NCBI GenBank assembly: GCA_036397035.1 | Contig: DASWJS010000035.1 | Coordinates: 1 to 23,798 of the forward strand | Origin: DASWJS01 sp036397035 | GTDB lineage: Bacteria > Actinomycetota > AC-67 | Reading direction: 5' to 3' | DNA length: 23,798 nucleotides | Shown: positions 6,910 to 14,418 of the stretch, piece by piece | How positions within the stretch are numbered: position 1 is the stretch's first letter | How the letters are laid out: each line of letters begins with the position of its first letter | Program-made: the position numbers and the translations under genes | The notes under the pieces: model-generated | What the model was told of the DNA's origin: nothing | Database searches by the model: none | Seen by the model: the letters and a program-made list of their open reading frames with translations, nothing else

Positions 6910-7626
6910 ATGGGCATCCTGAGGGAGTTCGAACGGCGCCTCGAGGGTCTGGTCGAGGGGTTCTTCGCACGCGCGCTGCCCGGCGGCGGGGTCCAGCCGA
7001 TCGAGCTGGGAAAACGTATGGTCAGAGCCATGGAGGAGGAGAAGGTCTCGGGCGCCGACGGCTCGACCTACGTGCCAAACTCCTTCTCCTTCCAGATCTC
7101 CGCCAAGGACTTCACGCGGCTCGACCAGATCAAGACCACCCTGAAGAAGGAGCTGGTCGCCCTGGCCCATCGCGCGACGGCCAACGAGGGCTGGCTGATG
7201 GTCGGCCCGGCCGAGATCAGCGTCGTCCCGGGGACCGAGGTCAAGAAGGGCACCTTCAAGGTCGAGGCGCAGTTCGTCGAGGGCGCTCTGCCGGAGAAGC
7301 AGGCCGGCCCGCAGACGCAGCTCATCGAGATGTCCCTTGCCGCCGACGCCGAGCTGGTCCAGGTCGGCAAGACCCGGCGCACCTGGCCGATCTCCAAGGA
7401 AGTGCTCGTCATCGGGCGCATGGACGGCTGCGACGTGATGCTCCCCGATTCCGGGGTATCCCGGCGGCATGCCGAGATCCGGCGCGAGGGCGACGAGTGG
7501 GTGGTCGTCGACTTGGGATCGACCAACGGGACCGAAGTGAACGGCAAGCGCGTGAACCGACACCGGCTCGCGCCGGGGGACCGGCTCGTCCTCGGAGAGA
7601 CGACGCTGGAGTTCCGGAGGCCCTAG
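6910..7626 (+). CDS. fhaA: FhaA: DUF3662 and FHA domain protein
   Basis: A 238-residue cytoplasmic protein. Residues about 1-120 (GILREFERRLEGLVEGFFAR onward) are the DUF3662/FhaA N-terminal domain; residues about 160-236 are a forkhead-associated domain with the phosphothreonine-binding pattern IGR, SRRHAEI and LGSTNGTEVNG. FHA proteins of this locus bind threonine-phosphorylated partners of PknB and tune peptidoglycan synthesis. The linker between domains is only about 40 residues, whereas mycobacterial FhaA (about 527 residues) has a long low-complexity linker. I chose the ATG at 6910 because homology starts there; no strong Shine-Dalgarno is visible. It is the first gene of the operon, 35 bp before fhaB. 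Confidence 0.94.
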   Translation: MGILREFERRLEGLVEGFFARALPGGGVQPIELGKRMVRAMEEEKVSGADGSTYVPNSFSFQISAKDFTRLDQIKTTLKKELVALAHRATANEGWLMVGPAEISVVPGTEVKKGTFKVEAQFVEGALPEKQAGPQTQLIEMSLAADAELVQVGKTRRTWPISKEVLVIGRMDGCDVMLPDSGVSRRHAEIRREGDEWVVVDLGSTNGTEVNGKRVNRHRLAPGDRLVLGETTLEFRRP

Positions 7627-7661
7627 TGAGCGCGCGCCCGCACGGGCGAGAGGCCTGAGCC

Positions 7662-8114
7662 ATGCCGCCGCTCGTCCTGACGACATTGAAGTTCCTCTTC
7701 ATCGCGCTGCTGTACCTGTTCATCGCGCGCGCGGTCCGCGTGATCTACCTGGACCTGGTGGGCCCGCGCGTGGGCGGTCGCCGCCAGCCGAAGAAGAAAG
7801 CGGCGAGCGGACGACGGCGCGGGCACCCGAAGTCGGTCGCGGTCACCGAGGCCGACAAGCCGATGCGCACCTACCCGCTGAACGAGGAGCTGACGATCGG
7901 GCGCGGCGACGTCGTCGACGTGCCGCTCGACGACACCTACGTCTCGACCCGGCACGCGCGGCTGTTCGTCAAGAACGGAAGCTGGTTCCTCGAAGACCTC
8001 GGCTCGACCAACGGCACGTACCTGAACCGCATCAAGGTGACGAGCCCGTCGCCGGTCGCGGTCGGCGACGAGGTCCGCATCGGCAAGACGCTGATCGAGG
8101 TGCGGCGATCGTGA
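7662..8114 (+). CDS. fhaB: FhaB/FipA: membrane-anchored FHA protein
   Basis: A 150-residue protein with one N-terminal membrane segment (residues about 6-30, VLTTLKFLFIALLYLFIARA), a basic linker (RRQPKKKAASGRRRGHPK) and a C-terminal FHA domain (IGRGDVVDVPL, STRHARLFV, LEDLGSTNGTYLN). This matches FhaB/FipA, which in mycobacteria binds phosphorylated division proteins and links the Ser/Thr kinases to septation. The stop overlaps the GTG of pstP (GTGA, 8111-8114), so the two are translationally coupled. GAGAGG about 8 bases upstream supports the ATG at 7662. Confidence 0.95.
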   Translation: MPPLVLTTLKFLFIALLYLFIARAVRVIYLDLVGPRVGGRRQPKKKAASGRRRGHPKSVAVTEADKPMRTYPLNEELTIGRGDVVDVPLDDTYVSTRHARLFVKNGSWFLEDLGSTNGTYLNRIKVTSPSPVAVGDEVRIGKTLIEVRRS

Positions 8115-9232
8115 GCGGGACGCTGATCCGGTCCGCCGCGCTCACCGACGTTGGCCGCTCGCGCGAGCGCAACGAGGACGCCTACTTCGAGGGGCAGCGC
8201 GTGTTTGCGGTCGCCGACGGACTGGGCGGCCATCGCGCGGGCGAAGTCGCGAGCCACCTCGCGCTCGAATCGATCGAGTCGCTCGACGATCTGGACCCGA
8301 AGCGGGCCGCGCGCGACATCGTCGACGCCGTCCGGCGGGGCAACCGGTCGGTGTACGAGCGGCAGCAGAAGGACGCGACGCTCAAGGGGATGGGCACGAC
8401 GATGACCGCGGTCGTGATCAGCGAGGGCTACGCGCACCTCGCGCACGTCGGCGACTCGCGCTGCTACCTGATCCGCGGCGAGACGATCCGCCAGATCTCC
8501 AATGATCACACGCTCGTCGCGCGCATGGTCTCGGAGGGCAAGCTCACGCCCGACCAGGCGGAGGTCCACCCGCAACGGTCGGTGCTCACCCGCGCGCTCG
8601 GCGCCGACAAGGACGTCGACGTGCAAGAGACGAACCTCGTCCTGGCGCCCGGCGACCGGCTGGTGCTGTGCTCGGACGGCTTGAGCGGCGTGCTCGCCGA
8701 ATCCGAGATCCGGCGCTACGCCTCCGACGGCGCGGACCTGGACGAGATTTGCCGGAAGCTCATCGACACGGCCAACGAACGCGGCGGACCCGACAACGTC
8801 ACGGCGATCGTGATCGACGTGCAGGACACGCCGGGCGAGCCCGGCCCCGCGCCCGCCGCGATCAAGGGTCTCGGCCGGCGGGCGCGCCGCGTCCCGGTGC
8901 GCCCGATCGTGTGGACCATGTTGATCGTCGGGGTCGTGGTCGGAGGATGGTTCGGCGTGCGCACGTGGGCCAACGGCTCCTATTACGTCGGGGAGGACAA
9001 CGGAAAGGTCGTCATCTATCGCGGCCTGCCCGTGGAAGTGGGCGTCCTGTCCCTGTCCAGTGTGGAGGAGACGACCGAAATCGAAGTCGAGGACGTCACG
9101 AACCCCTCCATCCGCCGCAGCATCGAGGAAGGCATCCGCGCCGACTCCCTGGAAGACGCGCGGCGAATCGTCGAGGTGCAGATCGAGCCGGCCGTCCCCA
9201 TCCGACAGACCTCCCGGAGCACGCCACGATGA
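8111..9232 (+). CDS. pstP: PstP: PP2C-family Ser/Thr protein phosphatase
   Basis: A 373-residue metal-dependent (PPM) phosphatase. Motifs appear in order: RERNEDAYFE (residues 18-27), VADGLGGHRAGE (metal ligands Asp36 and Gly37), GMGTTMTAVVI, HVGDSRCYLIR, LVLCSDGLSGV and GGPDNVTAIVIDV. A juxtamembrane basic stretch precedes one membrane helix (about 267-287, VWTMLIVGVVVGGWFGVRTW), leaving about 85 residues outside. This matches mycobacterial PstP, which dephosphorylates PknB and its cell-wall substrates. GTG start overlaps fhaB, and the TGA overlaps the rodA ATG (ATGA, 9229-9232). Confidence 0.95.
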   Translation: MSGTLIRSAALTDVGRSRERNEDAYFEGQRVFAVADGLGGHRAGEVASHLALESIESLDDLDPKRAARDIVDAVRRGNRSVYERQQKDATLKGMGTTMTAVVISEGYAHLAHVGDSRCYLIRGETIRQISNDHTLVARMVSEGKLTPDQAEVHPQRSVLTRALGADKDVDVQETNLVLAPGDRLVLCSDGLSGVLAESEIRRYASDGADLDEICRKLIDTANERGGPDNVTAIVIDVQDTPGEPGPAPAAIKGLGRRARRVPVRPIVWTMLIVGVVVGGWFGVRTWANGSYYVGEDNGKVVIYRGLPVEVGVLSLSSVEETTEIEVEDVTNPSIRRSIEEGIRADSLEDARRIVEVQIEPAVPIRQTSRSTPR

Positions 9233-10533
9233 AGGCGCGCAACGCCGAGCTGTCGATGCTCATCCTGGCGACGGTGATCGCCGCGGGCACGCTCGCGCTG
9301 GTCGACCTCGCCGAGCGGACGACGGTCGCGCCCGAGTCCTTCGGTTTCGCGCTGATGTTCTCGGGCCTTGCGTTCGCCGGGCACCTCGCCGTTCGCCGGT
9401 ACGCGCCGACGGCCGACCCGGTGCTGTATCCGCTCGCGGTCGTGCTCGCAGGCTTCGGGCTCGGCATGATCCGGCGGCTCTCGCCCGACCTCGCCTCGGC
9501 GCAGCTCGGCTGGTTCGCCATCAGCATCGGGGCGTTCGTCCTGACGCTTGCGGTCGTGCGAAACCACCGCACGCTCGAGCAGTTCCGCTACCTGTTGATG
9601 CTGGCGGGGATCGGGCTGCTGCTGCTGCCGCTCACGCCCATCGGTACCGACCTGGACCGGAGCGCGCGCCTATGGGTGCAGCTCGGAGGCATGACCTTCC
9701 AGCCCGCGGAGATCGCCAAGATCGTGCTCGCCACCTTCCTCGCCGGCTACCTCGCCTCGAAGCGAGAGGTGATGAACATCTCGACGCTACGGCTCGGCCC
9801 GATCGGCGTTCCCGCGCCGCGCCACTTCGGACCGCTGGTGCTTGCGTGGATCCTGTCGCTCGCGGTGATGTTCTACGAGCGCGACCTTGGGTCCTCGCTG
9901 CTGTTCTTCTCGCTGTTCATCGTGATGCTCTACGTCGCGACCTCGCGCGGCATCTACGTCTTCACCGGCTTCGCGATGTTCGGCGCCGGCGTCTGGTACG
10001 CCTACAAGTCGTTCCCGCACATCTCCACGCGCGTGTGCGCCTGGCTCGACCCGTGGAGCACCAACATCAACGACCCGTGCGGGATCCTGCAGAACGGACG
10101 CCAGATCGCGCAGAGCGCCTTCGCCCTGGGGACCGGCGGCTTCACCGGCGTCGGGCTCGGCCTGGGCCATCCCGAGCAGATCGATCCCGGGCTCGCCAGC
10201 GGCACGCTGCCGACCGACTTCATCTTCGCCGCGATCGGGGAAGAGCTGGGGCTGCTCGGCACGGTGGCCGTGCTGCTGCTGTTCGGGCTCATCGTCGCGC
10301 GCGGCATGCACATCGCGCTGCGCTCGCGCGACACGTTCGGGACCTTGCTCGCGGCCGGCCTCACCGTCATCGTCGGCCTGCAGGCGTTCCTGATCATGGC
10401 GGGCGTGTCGCGGATGCTCCCGCTGACCGGCATCACGCTTCCGTTCATCTCCTACGGCGGGTCGAGCCTGCTGGCCAACTTCGTGCTGATCGCCTTGCTC
10501 GTGCGCATCTCCAACGCGGAGGGAGCGTCGTGA
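9229..10533 (+). CDS. rodA: RodA/FtsW SEDS peptidoglycan polymerase
   Basis: A 434-residue, strongly hydrophobic SEDS-family glycosyltransferase with about ten or more membrane helices. Family signatures include MTFQPAEIAKIVL, YERDLGSSLLFF (with the conserved catalytic Asp), the large loop GHPEQIDPGLASGTLPTDFI, FAAIGEELGLLG and FISYGGSSLL. It polymerises glycan strands from lipid II and works with the class B PBP encoded next. Position between pstP and pbpA makes it the RodA of this cluster rather than the division-cluster FtsW. Start and stop are both 4-base overlaps with neighbours. Confidence 0.95.
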   Translation: MKARNAELSMLILATVIAAGTLALVDLAERTTVAPESFGFALMFSGLAFAGHLAVRRYAPTADPVLYPLAVVLAGFGLGMIRRLSPDLASAQLGWFAISIGAFVLTLAVVRNHRTLEQFRYLLMLAGIGLLLLPLTPIGTDLDRSARLWVQLGGMTFQPAEIAKIVLATFLAGYLASKREVMNISTLRLGPIGVPAPRHFGPLVLAWILSLAVMFYERDLGSSLLFFSLFIVMLYVATSRGIYVFTGFAMFGAGVWYAYKSFPHISTRVCAWLDPWSTNINDPCGILQNGRQIAQSAFALGTGGFTGVGLGLGHPEQIDPGLASGTLPTDFIFAAIGEELGLLGTVAVLLLFGLIVARGMHIALRSRDTFGTLLAAGLTVIVGLQAFLIMAGVSRMLPLTGITLPFISYGGSSLLANFVLIALLVRISNAEGAS

Positions 10534-12026
10534 ACGCGGCCATCCGCAAGGTCACGCTGGTGCTCGCGCTGGCGTTCGGGGCGCTGTTCGTCAACCTGAA
10601 CGTGGTGCAGCTCGGCCGCTCGACCGAGCTGGCCGAGCACCCGAGCAACCCCAGGCAATACCTCCAGGAGTTCACGGTGCGCCGGGGCGAGATCCTCGCG
10701 GCCGACGGGACCGTGCTGGCGGAGTCGGTCGAGACGAAGGACGACCGTTATCCGTACCGCCGCCGCTACCCGCTGGAGGAGCTGTTCGGCCACATCACCG
10801 GCTACTGGGCGTCGAGCTTCTTCTGCGGCAACGCCGGGCTCGAGCGCTTCCAGGACGCCTACCTCACGGGCGAGCAGCCGGCCACCACCCAGAGCTTCGT
10901 CGACGAGCTGCTCGGCCGGGAGCGGGCGGGCAACGTCATTCAGATCACGATCGACCCGCGCGTCCAGGAGGTCGCGCGGAAGGCGCTCGGCGACCAGAAG
11001 GGATCGGTCGCCGCGATCGACCCGCGCACCGGGGCGGTGCTCGCCCTGTACGCGAACCCGGCCTACAACCCCAACCAGATCGCGCGGCACGGCCCGGAGG
11101 ATTGCATCGACGCGAAGGAGAAGCTCGACGCGCGCCCCAACAACCCACTTTTGTTCCGAGCGACGCAAGAACGCTTCCCGCCCGGCTCGACGTTCAAGAT
11201 CCTCGTCTCGGCCGGCGCGCTGGAGGCCGGCTACACGCCCGGCTCGCCGATCCCGGCGCGCTCGTCCTATCAGCCCCCGGGCACGGACAAGTCGATCCGC
11301 AACTACGACGGGGGCGCGTGCGGCGGGACGCTGCTTCGCTCGCTGGAGGTCTCGTGTAACACGGCGTTCGCTTATATCGGCGCGGAGCTGGTCAAGCCGA
11401 AGCCGCTGACGACCATGGTCCGCAAGTTCGGCCTGGACTCCGAGCCGGACTTCGACATCGAGGCCACCGTCTCGTGCTTCGTCGCGATCCCGGGCGCGGG
11501 CTGCTCGCGCTCGATCCTGGAGCCCGCGTTCGTGGCGCAGTCTTCGATCGGCCAGTACAACGTCCGAACGACCGCGCTGCAGATGGCAAGCGTCGGCGCG
11601 ACGGTCGCCGCCGGCGGCCGGGTCGCGAAGCCGTACCTGGTGCAGCGCGTGCTCGACCCGGCCGGCGGGATTCTGGTGGAGACGACGCCGGAGATCGGCA
11701 AGCGCATCTACAAGAAGAGCACGGCCGAGAGCCTGAAGCAGATGCTGGTGTCCGTGGTCCGCTTCGGCACCGGCGCCGTGGTCGGCTTCTCAGAAGCGTC
11801 GTCGGGGATCATCGGCGGCAAGACCGGGACCGCGCAGACCGGCACCGACGACCCGCCGCACGTATGGTTCGTAGCCTTCGCCCCCGACGTAGCGGTCGCG
11901 GTCGTGGTGGAGAACGGCGGCGTGCTCGGTTCGGAGGCGACGGGCGGACGCGTCGCGGGACCGATCGCGAAGGCGGTGCTGGAGAAGGTGCGGGCGCTCA
12001 ACAGGAACGTGAGGGAGACTCGATGA
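10530..12026 (+). CDS. pbpA: PbpA: class B penicillin-binding protein
   Basis: A 498-residue monofunctional transpeptidase with a short cytoplasmic N-terminus and one signal-anchor helix (KVTLVLALAFGALFVNLNVV). The penicillin-binding motifs are intact: S220TFK, S275CN and K431TG. The upstream part (RRGEILAADGTVLAES) is the PBP dimer region. Cross-linking of peptidoglycan together with RodA is the expected role. The GTG start at 10530 overlaps the rodA TGA (GTGA) and is preceded by GGGAG about 4 bases upstream. The stop overlaps the pknB ATG. Confidence 0.95.
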   Translation: MNAAIRKVTLVLALAFGALFVNLNVVQLGRSTELAEHPSNPRQYLQEFTVRRGEILAADGTVLAESVETKDDRYPYRRRYPLEELFGHITGYWASSFFCGNAGLERFQDAYLTGEQPATTQSFVDELLGRERAGNVIQITIDPRVQEVARKALGDQKGSVAAIDPRTGAVLALYANPAYNPNQIARHGPEDCIDAKEKLDARPNNPLLFRATQERFPPGSTFKILVSAGALEAGYTPGSPIPARSSYQPPGTDKSIRNYDGGACGGTLLRSLEVSCNTAFAYIGAELVKPKPLTTMVRKFGLDSEPDFDIEATVSCFVAIPGAGCSRSILEPAFVAQSSIGQYNVRTTALQMASVGATVAAGGRVAKPYLVQRVLDPAGGILVETTPEIGKRIYKKSTAESLKQMLVSVVRFGTGAVVGFSEASSGIIGGKTGTAQTGTDDPPHVWFVAFAPDVAVAVVVENGGVLGSEATGGRVAGPIAKAVLEKVRALNRNVRETR

Positions 12027-13813
12027 CGTCGGACGGCTGGATCCTTTCCGATCGCTACGAACTGGCCGAGCAGCTCGGCGCGGGCGGCATGGCGCACGTC
12101 TACCTCGGGCGCGACCGCGTGCTGGGCCGGACGGTGGCCGTCAAGACGCTGCTGAGCGCATACGCGGGCGACCCGCAATTCATCGACCGGTTCCGGCGCG
12201 AGGCGCAGCACGCCGCGGCGCTCAACCACCCGAACATCGTCAGCGTCTACGACACCGGCGCCGACGACGGCACGCATTACATCGTGATGGAGTTCATCGA
12301 GGGCCGGACGTTGCGCGACATCATCCGCGACGAAGGACCGCTGCTGCCCGAACGCGCGGCCGAGATCGCGTCGGACGTCTGCGCGGGCCTGTCGTTCGCG
12401 CACAGTCACGACATCATCCACCGCGACGTCAAGCCGGCGAACATCATGATCACCTCGTCCGGGGCGGTGAAGGTGGCGGACTTCGGCATCGCGCGCGCCG
12501 CGACCGGCGAGACGGTGACCCAGACGGCGATGGTGCTGGGCACGGCGCAATACTTCTCGCCCGAGCAGGCGCAGTCGGCCCCGGTGGACGCGCGCAGCGA
12601 CGTCTACTCGCTCGGCATCGTGATGTACGAGATGCTCACGCGCCAAGTCCCGTTCACCGGCTCCTCGCCGGTGGCGATCGCATACAAGCACGTGAAGGAA
12701 GACCCGGTCCCGCCGTCGAGGCTCAACCCCGACGTGCCGGCCGGACTGGAAGCGATCGTGATGAAAGCGATGGCGAAGAACCCGGCCAACCGCTACCAGT
12801 CCGCCGACGAGATGCGCGAGGACCTGCAGCGCGCGCTGCACGGGCGCCAGGTCGAGGCGACACCGGTCCTCGCCGACGCGACCGGGATGATCAACCCGCT
12901 CGCGGACGAGACCGTGGTGATCGAGCGCACGCGCGGCACGCTCGTCAAGCCGCCGCCGACGGAGGAGCAGCGCCGCCGGCGCACGGGCCTGATCCTGCTC
13001 GGCGTCGTCATCGCGGCGATCCTGGGCGTGGCGGCCTGGGCGCTCACCGGAATCCTGTCCACGCCGGGAACGGTCCGGGTGCCGGACGTGCGCGGGGTCC
13101 CGCTCGACCAAGCGGAGGACCGCCTGGAGGCGGCGGGCTTGCAGGTCGACACCGGCACGCCGGTGTTCTCCGAGTACCCGAGCGGCACCGTGGCGGAGCA
13201 GGATCCCAGACCGTCGCAGGTCGTCGAGCGCGGCAGCACGGTGGTCATCATCCCGTCCAAGGGCCAGGAGACCGTGCGCGTTCCCAACGTCGTCGGCTTG
13301 GGCGAGTCCACCGCCGGGCAGCGGATCGAACGGGCCGGCCTCGTCGTCGGCGAGGTCACGCGCGAAAACAGCGAGACCGTGCCGCTGGGGGTCGTCATCC
13401 GCCAGAACCCGTCCGGCGGGCGCGTGGAGCCCGAGACCGAGGTCGACCTCGTCGTCTCGCTCGGACGCAGCACGACGGACGTTCCCGACGTCGTCGGGCG
13501 CTCTGAGGAGGATGCCCGCTTCCTGCTGGAGGGGGACGGGTTCACCGTGCAGGTCGTGGAGGAGGAGCAGAGCCCGGACTGCGCTGAGGACGTGGGCTTC
13601 GTGTGTCGCATGGACCCGGAGGCGGGCACGCGGGTCACGGAAGGCTCGACGGTGACGATCTTCGTCGCCACCGAGCCCGTCGAAGAACCGGCGCGCCAGT
13701 GCAACGACGGCTTCGACAACGACCTCGACGGGTTCGTAGACCTCGATGATCCGGGGTGTACGAACTCCGGCGACGACGACGAGAGCGACGACCCGACGCC
13801 GAGCCCGTCGTAG
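12023..13813 (+). CDS. pknB: PknB: PASTA Ser/Thr kinase with an acidic Cys-flanked tail
   Basis: A 596-residue Hanks-type kinase. The kinase domain (about 12-280) has GAGGMAHVYLG, Lys41, H133RD, D153FG and activation-loop Thr166/Thr168 in VTQTAMVLGTAQYFSPEQ, matching the autophosphorylation threonines of mycobacterial PknB. A juxtamembrane basic segment precedes one membrane helix (about 322-344). Three extracellular PASTA repeats follow, beginning near VRVPDVRG, VRVPNVVG and TDVPDVVG; the third holds two cysteines. The protein then ends in a 37-residue tail (560-596): CNDGFDNDLDGFVDLDDPGC followed by Asp/Glu-rich sequence. That tail is absent from PknB proteins I know and resembles a calcium-binding loop closed by a disulfide. 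ATG overlaps the pbpA stop. Only one kinase gene is present in the cluster. Confidence 0.96.
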   Translation: MTSDGWILSDRYELAEQLGAGGMAHVYLGRDRVLGRTVAVKTLLSAYAGDPQFIDRFRREAQHAAALNHPNIVSVYDTGADDGTHYIVMEFIEGRTLRDIIRDEGPLLPERAAEIASDVCAGLSFAHSHDIIHRDVKPANIMITSSGAVKVADFGIARAATGETVTQTAMVLGTAQYFSPEQAQSAPVDARSDVYSLGIVMYEMLTRQVPFTGSSPVAIAYKHVKEDPVPPSRLNPDVPAGLEAIVMKAMAKNPANRYQSADEMREDLQRALHGRQVEATPVLADATGMINPLADETVVIERTRGTLVKPPPTEEQRRRRTGLILLGVVIAAILGVAAWALTGILSTPGTVRVPDVRGVPLDQAEDRLEAAGLQVDTGTPVFSEYPSGTVAEQDPRPSQVVERGSTVVIIPSKGQETVRVPNVVGLGESTAGQRIERAGLVVGEVTRENSETVPLGVVIRQNPSGGRVEPETEVDLVVSLGRSTTDVPDVVGRSEEDARFLLEGDGFTVQVVEEEQSPDCAEDVGFVCRMDPEAGTRVTEGSTVTIFVATEPVEEPARQCNDGFDNDLDGFVDLDDPGCTNSGDDDESDDPTPSPS

Positions 13814-13817
13814 GCCT

Positions 13818-14417
13818 TCAGGCGGCGCAGCCGCGCAGGAAGTTGGCGAGCAGGTTCATTCCTTCGGTCGTCAGGATCGACTCGGGGTGGAACTGCACGC
13901 CTTCGATCGGCAGCGAGCGGTGCTTGACCGCCATCACGATCTCGTCGTGCGTCTCGGCCGTCACCTTCAGCTCCTCGGGCAGCGTCGACCGGTCGATCAC
14001 GAGCGAGTGGTAGCGCGTCGCCTCGAACGGGATGCCGATCCCGTCGAGCACGCCTTCGCCGCGGTGGTAGATCGGCGAGACCTTCCCGTGCAGCAGCTCC
14101 GGCGCGCGCACGATCTTCGCGCCGAACGCGGCGCCGATGCACTGGAGCCCGAGGCAGACGCCGAGCACGGGCGTCTCGCCGCCCAGCTCGCGAATCACCT
14201 CGGTCGAGACACCGACGTCACGGGCGACGTCGGGCGTGCCGGGCCCGGGCGAGATCACGATGCCGTCGGCGCCGAACGCGCGGACCTCCTCGACGGTCCA
14301 GGCGTCGTTGCGCACGACCGTCGGCTCGGCTCCAAGCTCGGCCAGCTCCTGGAACAGGTTGTAGGTGAAGGAGTCGTAGTTGTCGACGATCAGGATGCGC
14401 GCGCCCACGCCGGACAC
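13818..14417 (-). CDS. trpG: TrpG/PabA glutamine amidotransferase
   Basis: A 199-residue class I glutamine amidotransferase. It begins ILIVDNYDSFTYNLFQ and contains VISPGPGTP, the nucleophile Cys88 in GVCLGLQ, and the His177/Glu179 pair in GVQFHPES. It should release ammonia from glutamine for anthranilate synthase or aminodeoxychorismate synthase. The partner subunit is not in the window, so TrpG versus PabA is unresolved; the symbol follows the conserved mycobacterial neighbourhood, where trpG is convergent with pknB. The elbow reads GLQ where most TrpG/PabA have GHQ. The GTG start lies one base after the fadD stop, with AAGGG inside the fadD end as ribosome-binding site. Its stop is 4 bp from that of pknB. 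Confidence 0.92.
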   Translation of the reverse strand: MSGVGARILIVDNYDSFTYNLFQELAELGAEPTVVRNDAWTVEEVRAFGADGIVISPGPGTPDVARDVGVSTEVIRELGGETPVLGVCLGLQCIGAAFGAKIVRAPELLHGKVSPIYHRGEGVLDGIGIPFEATRYHSLVIDRSTLPEELKVTAETHDEIVMAVKHRSLPIEGVQFHPESILTTEGMNLLANFLRGCAA

Positions 14418-14418
14418 G

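Noticed and set aside
9060..10529. Long upstream extension of the PbpA frame through rodA
   Set aside because: The rodA frame has clear SEDS motifs, and the PbpA homology and ribosome-binding site begin at the GTG at 10530.
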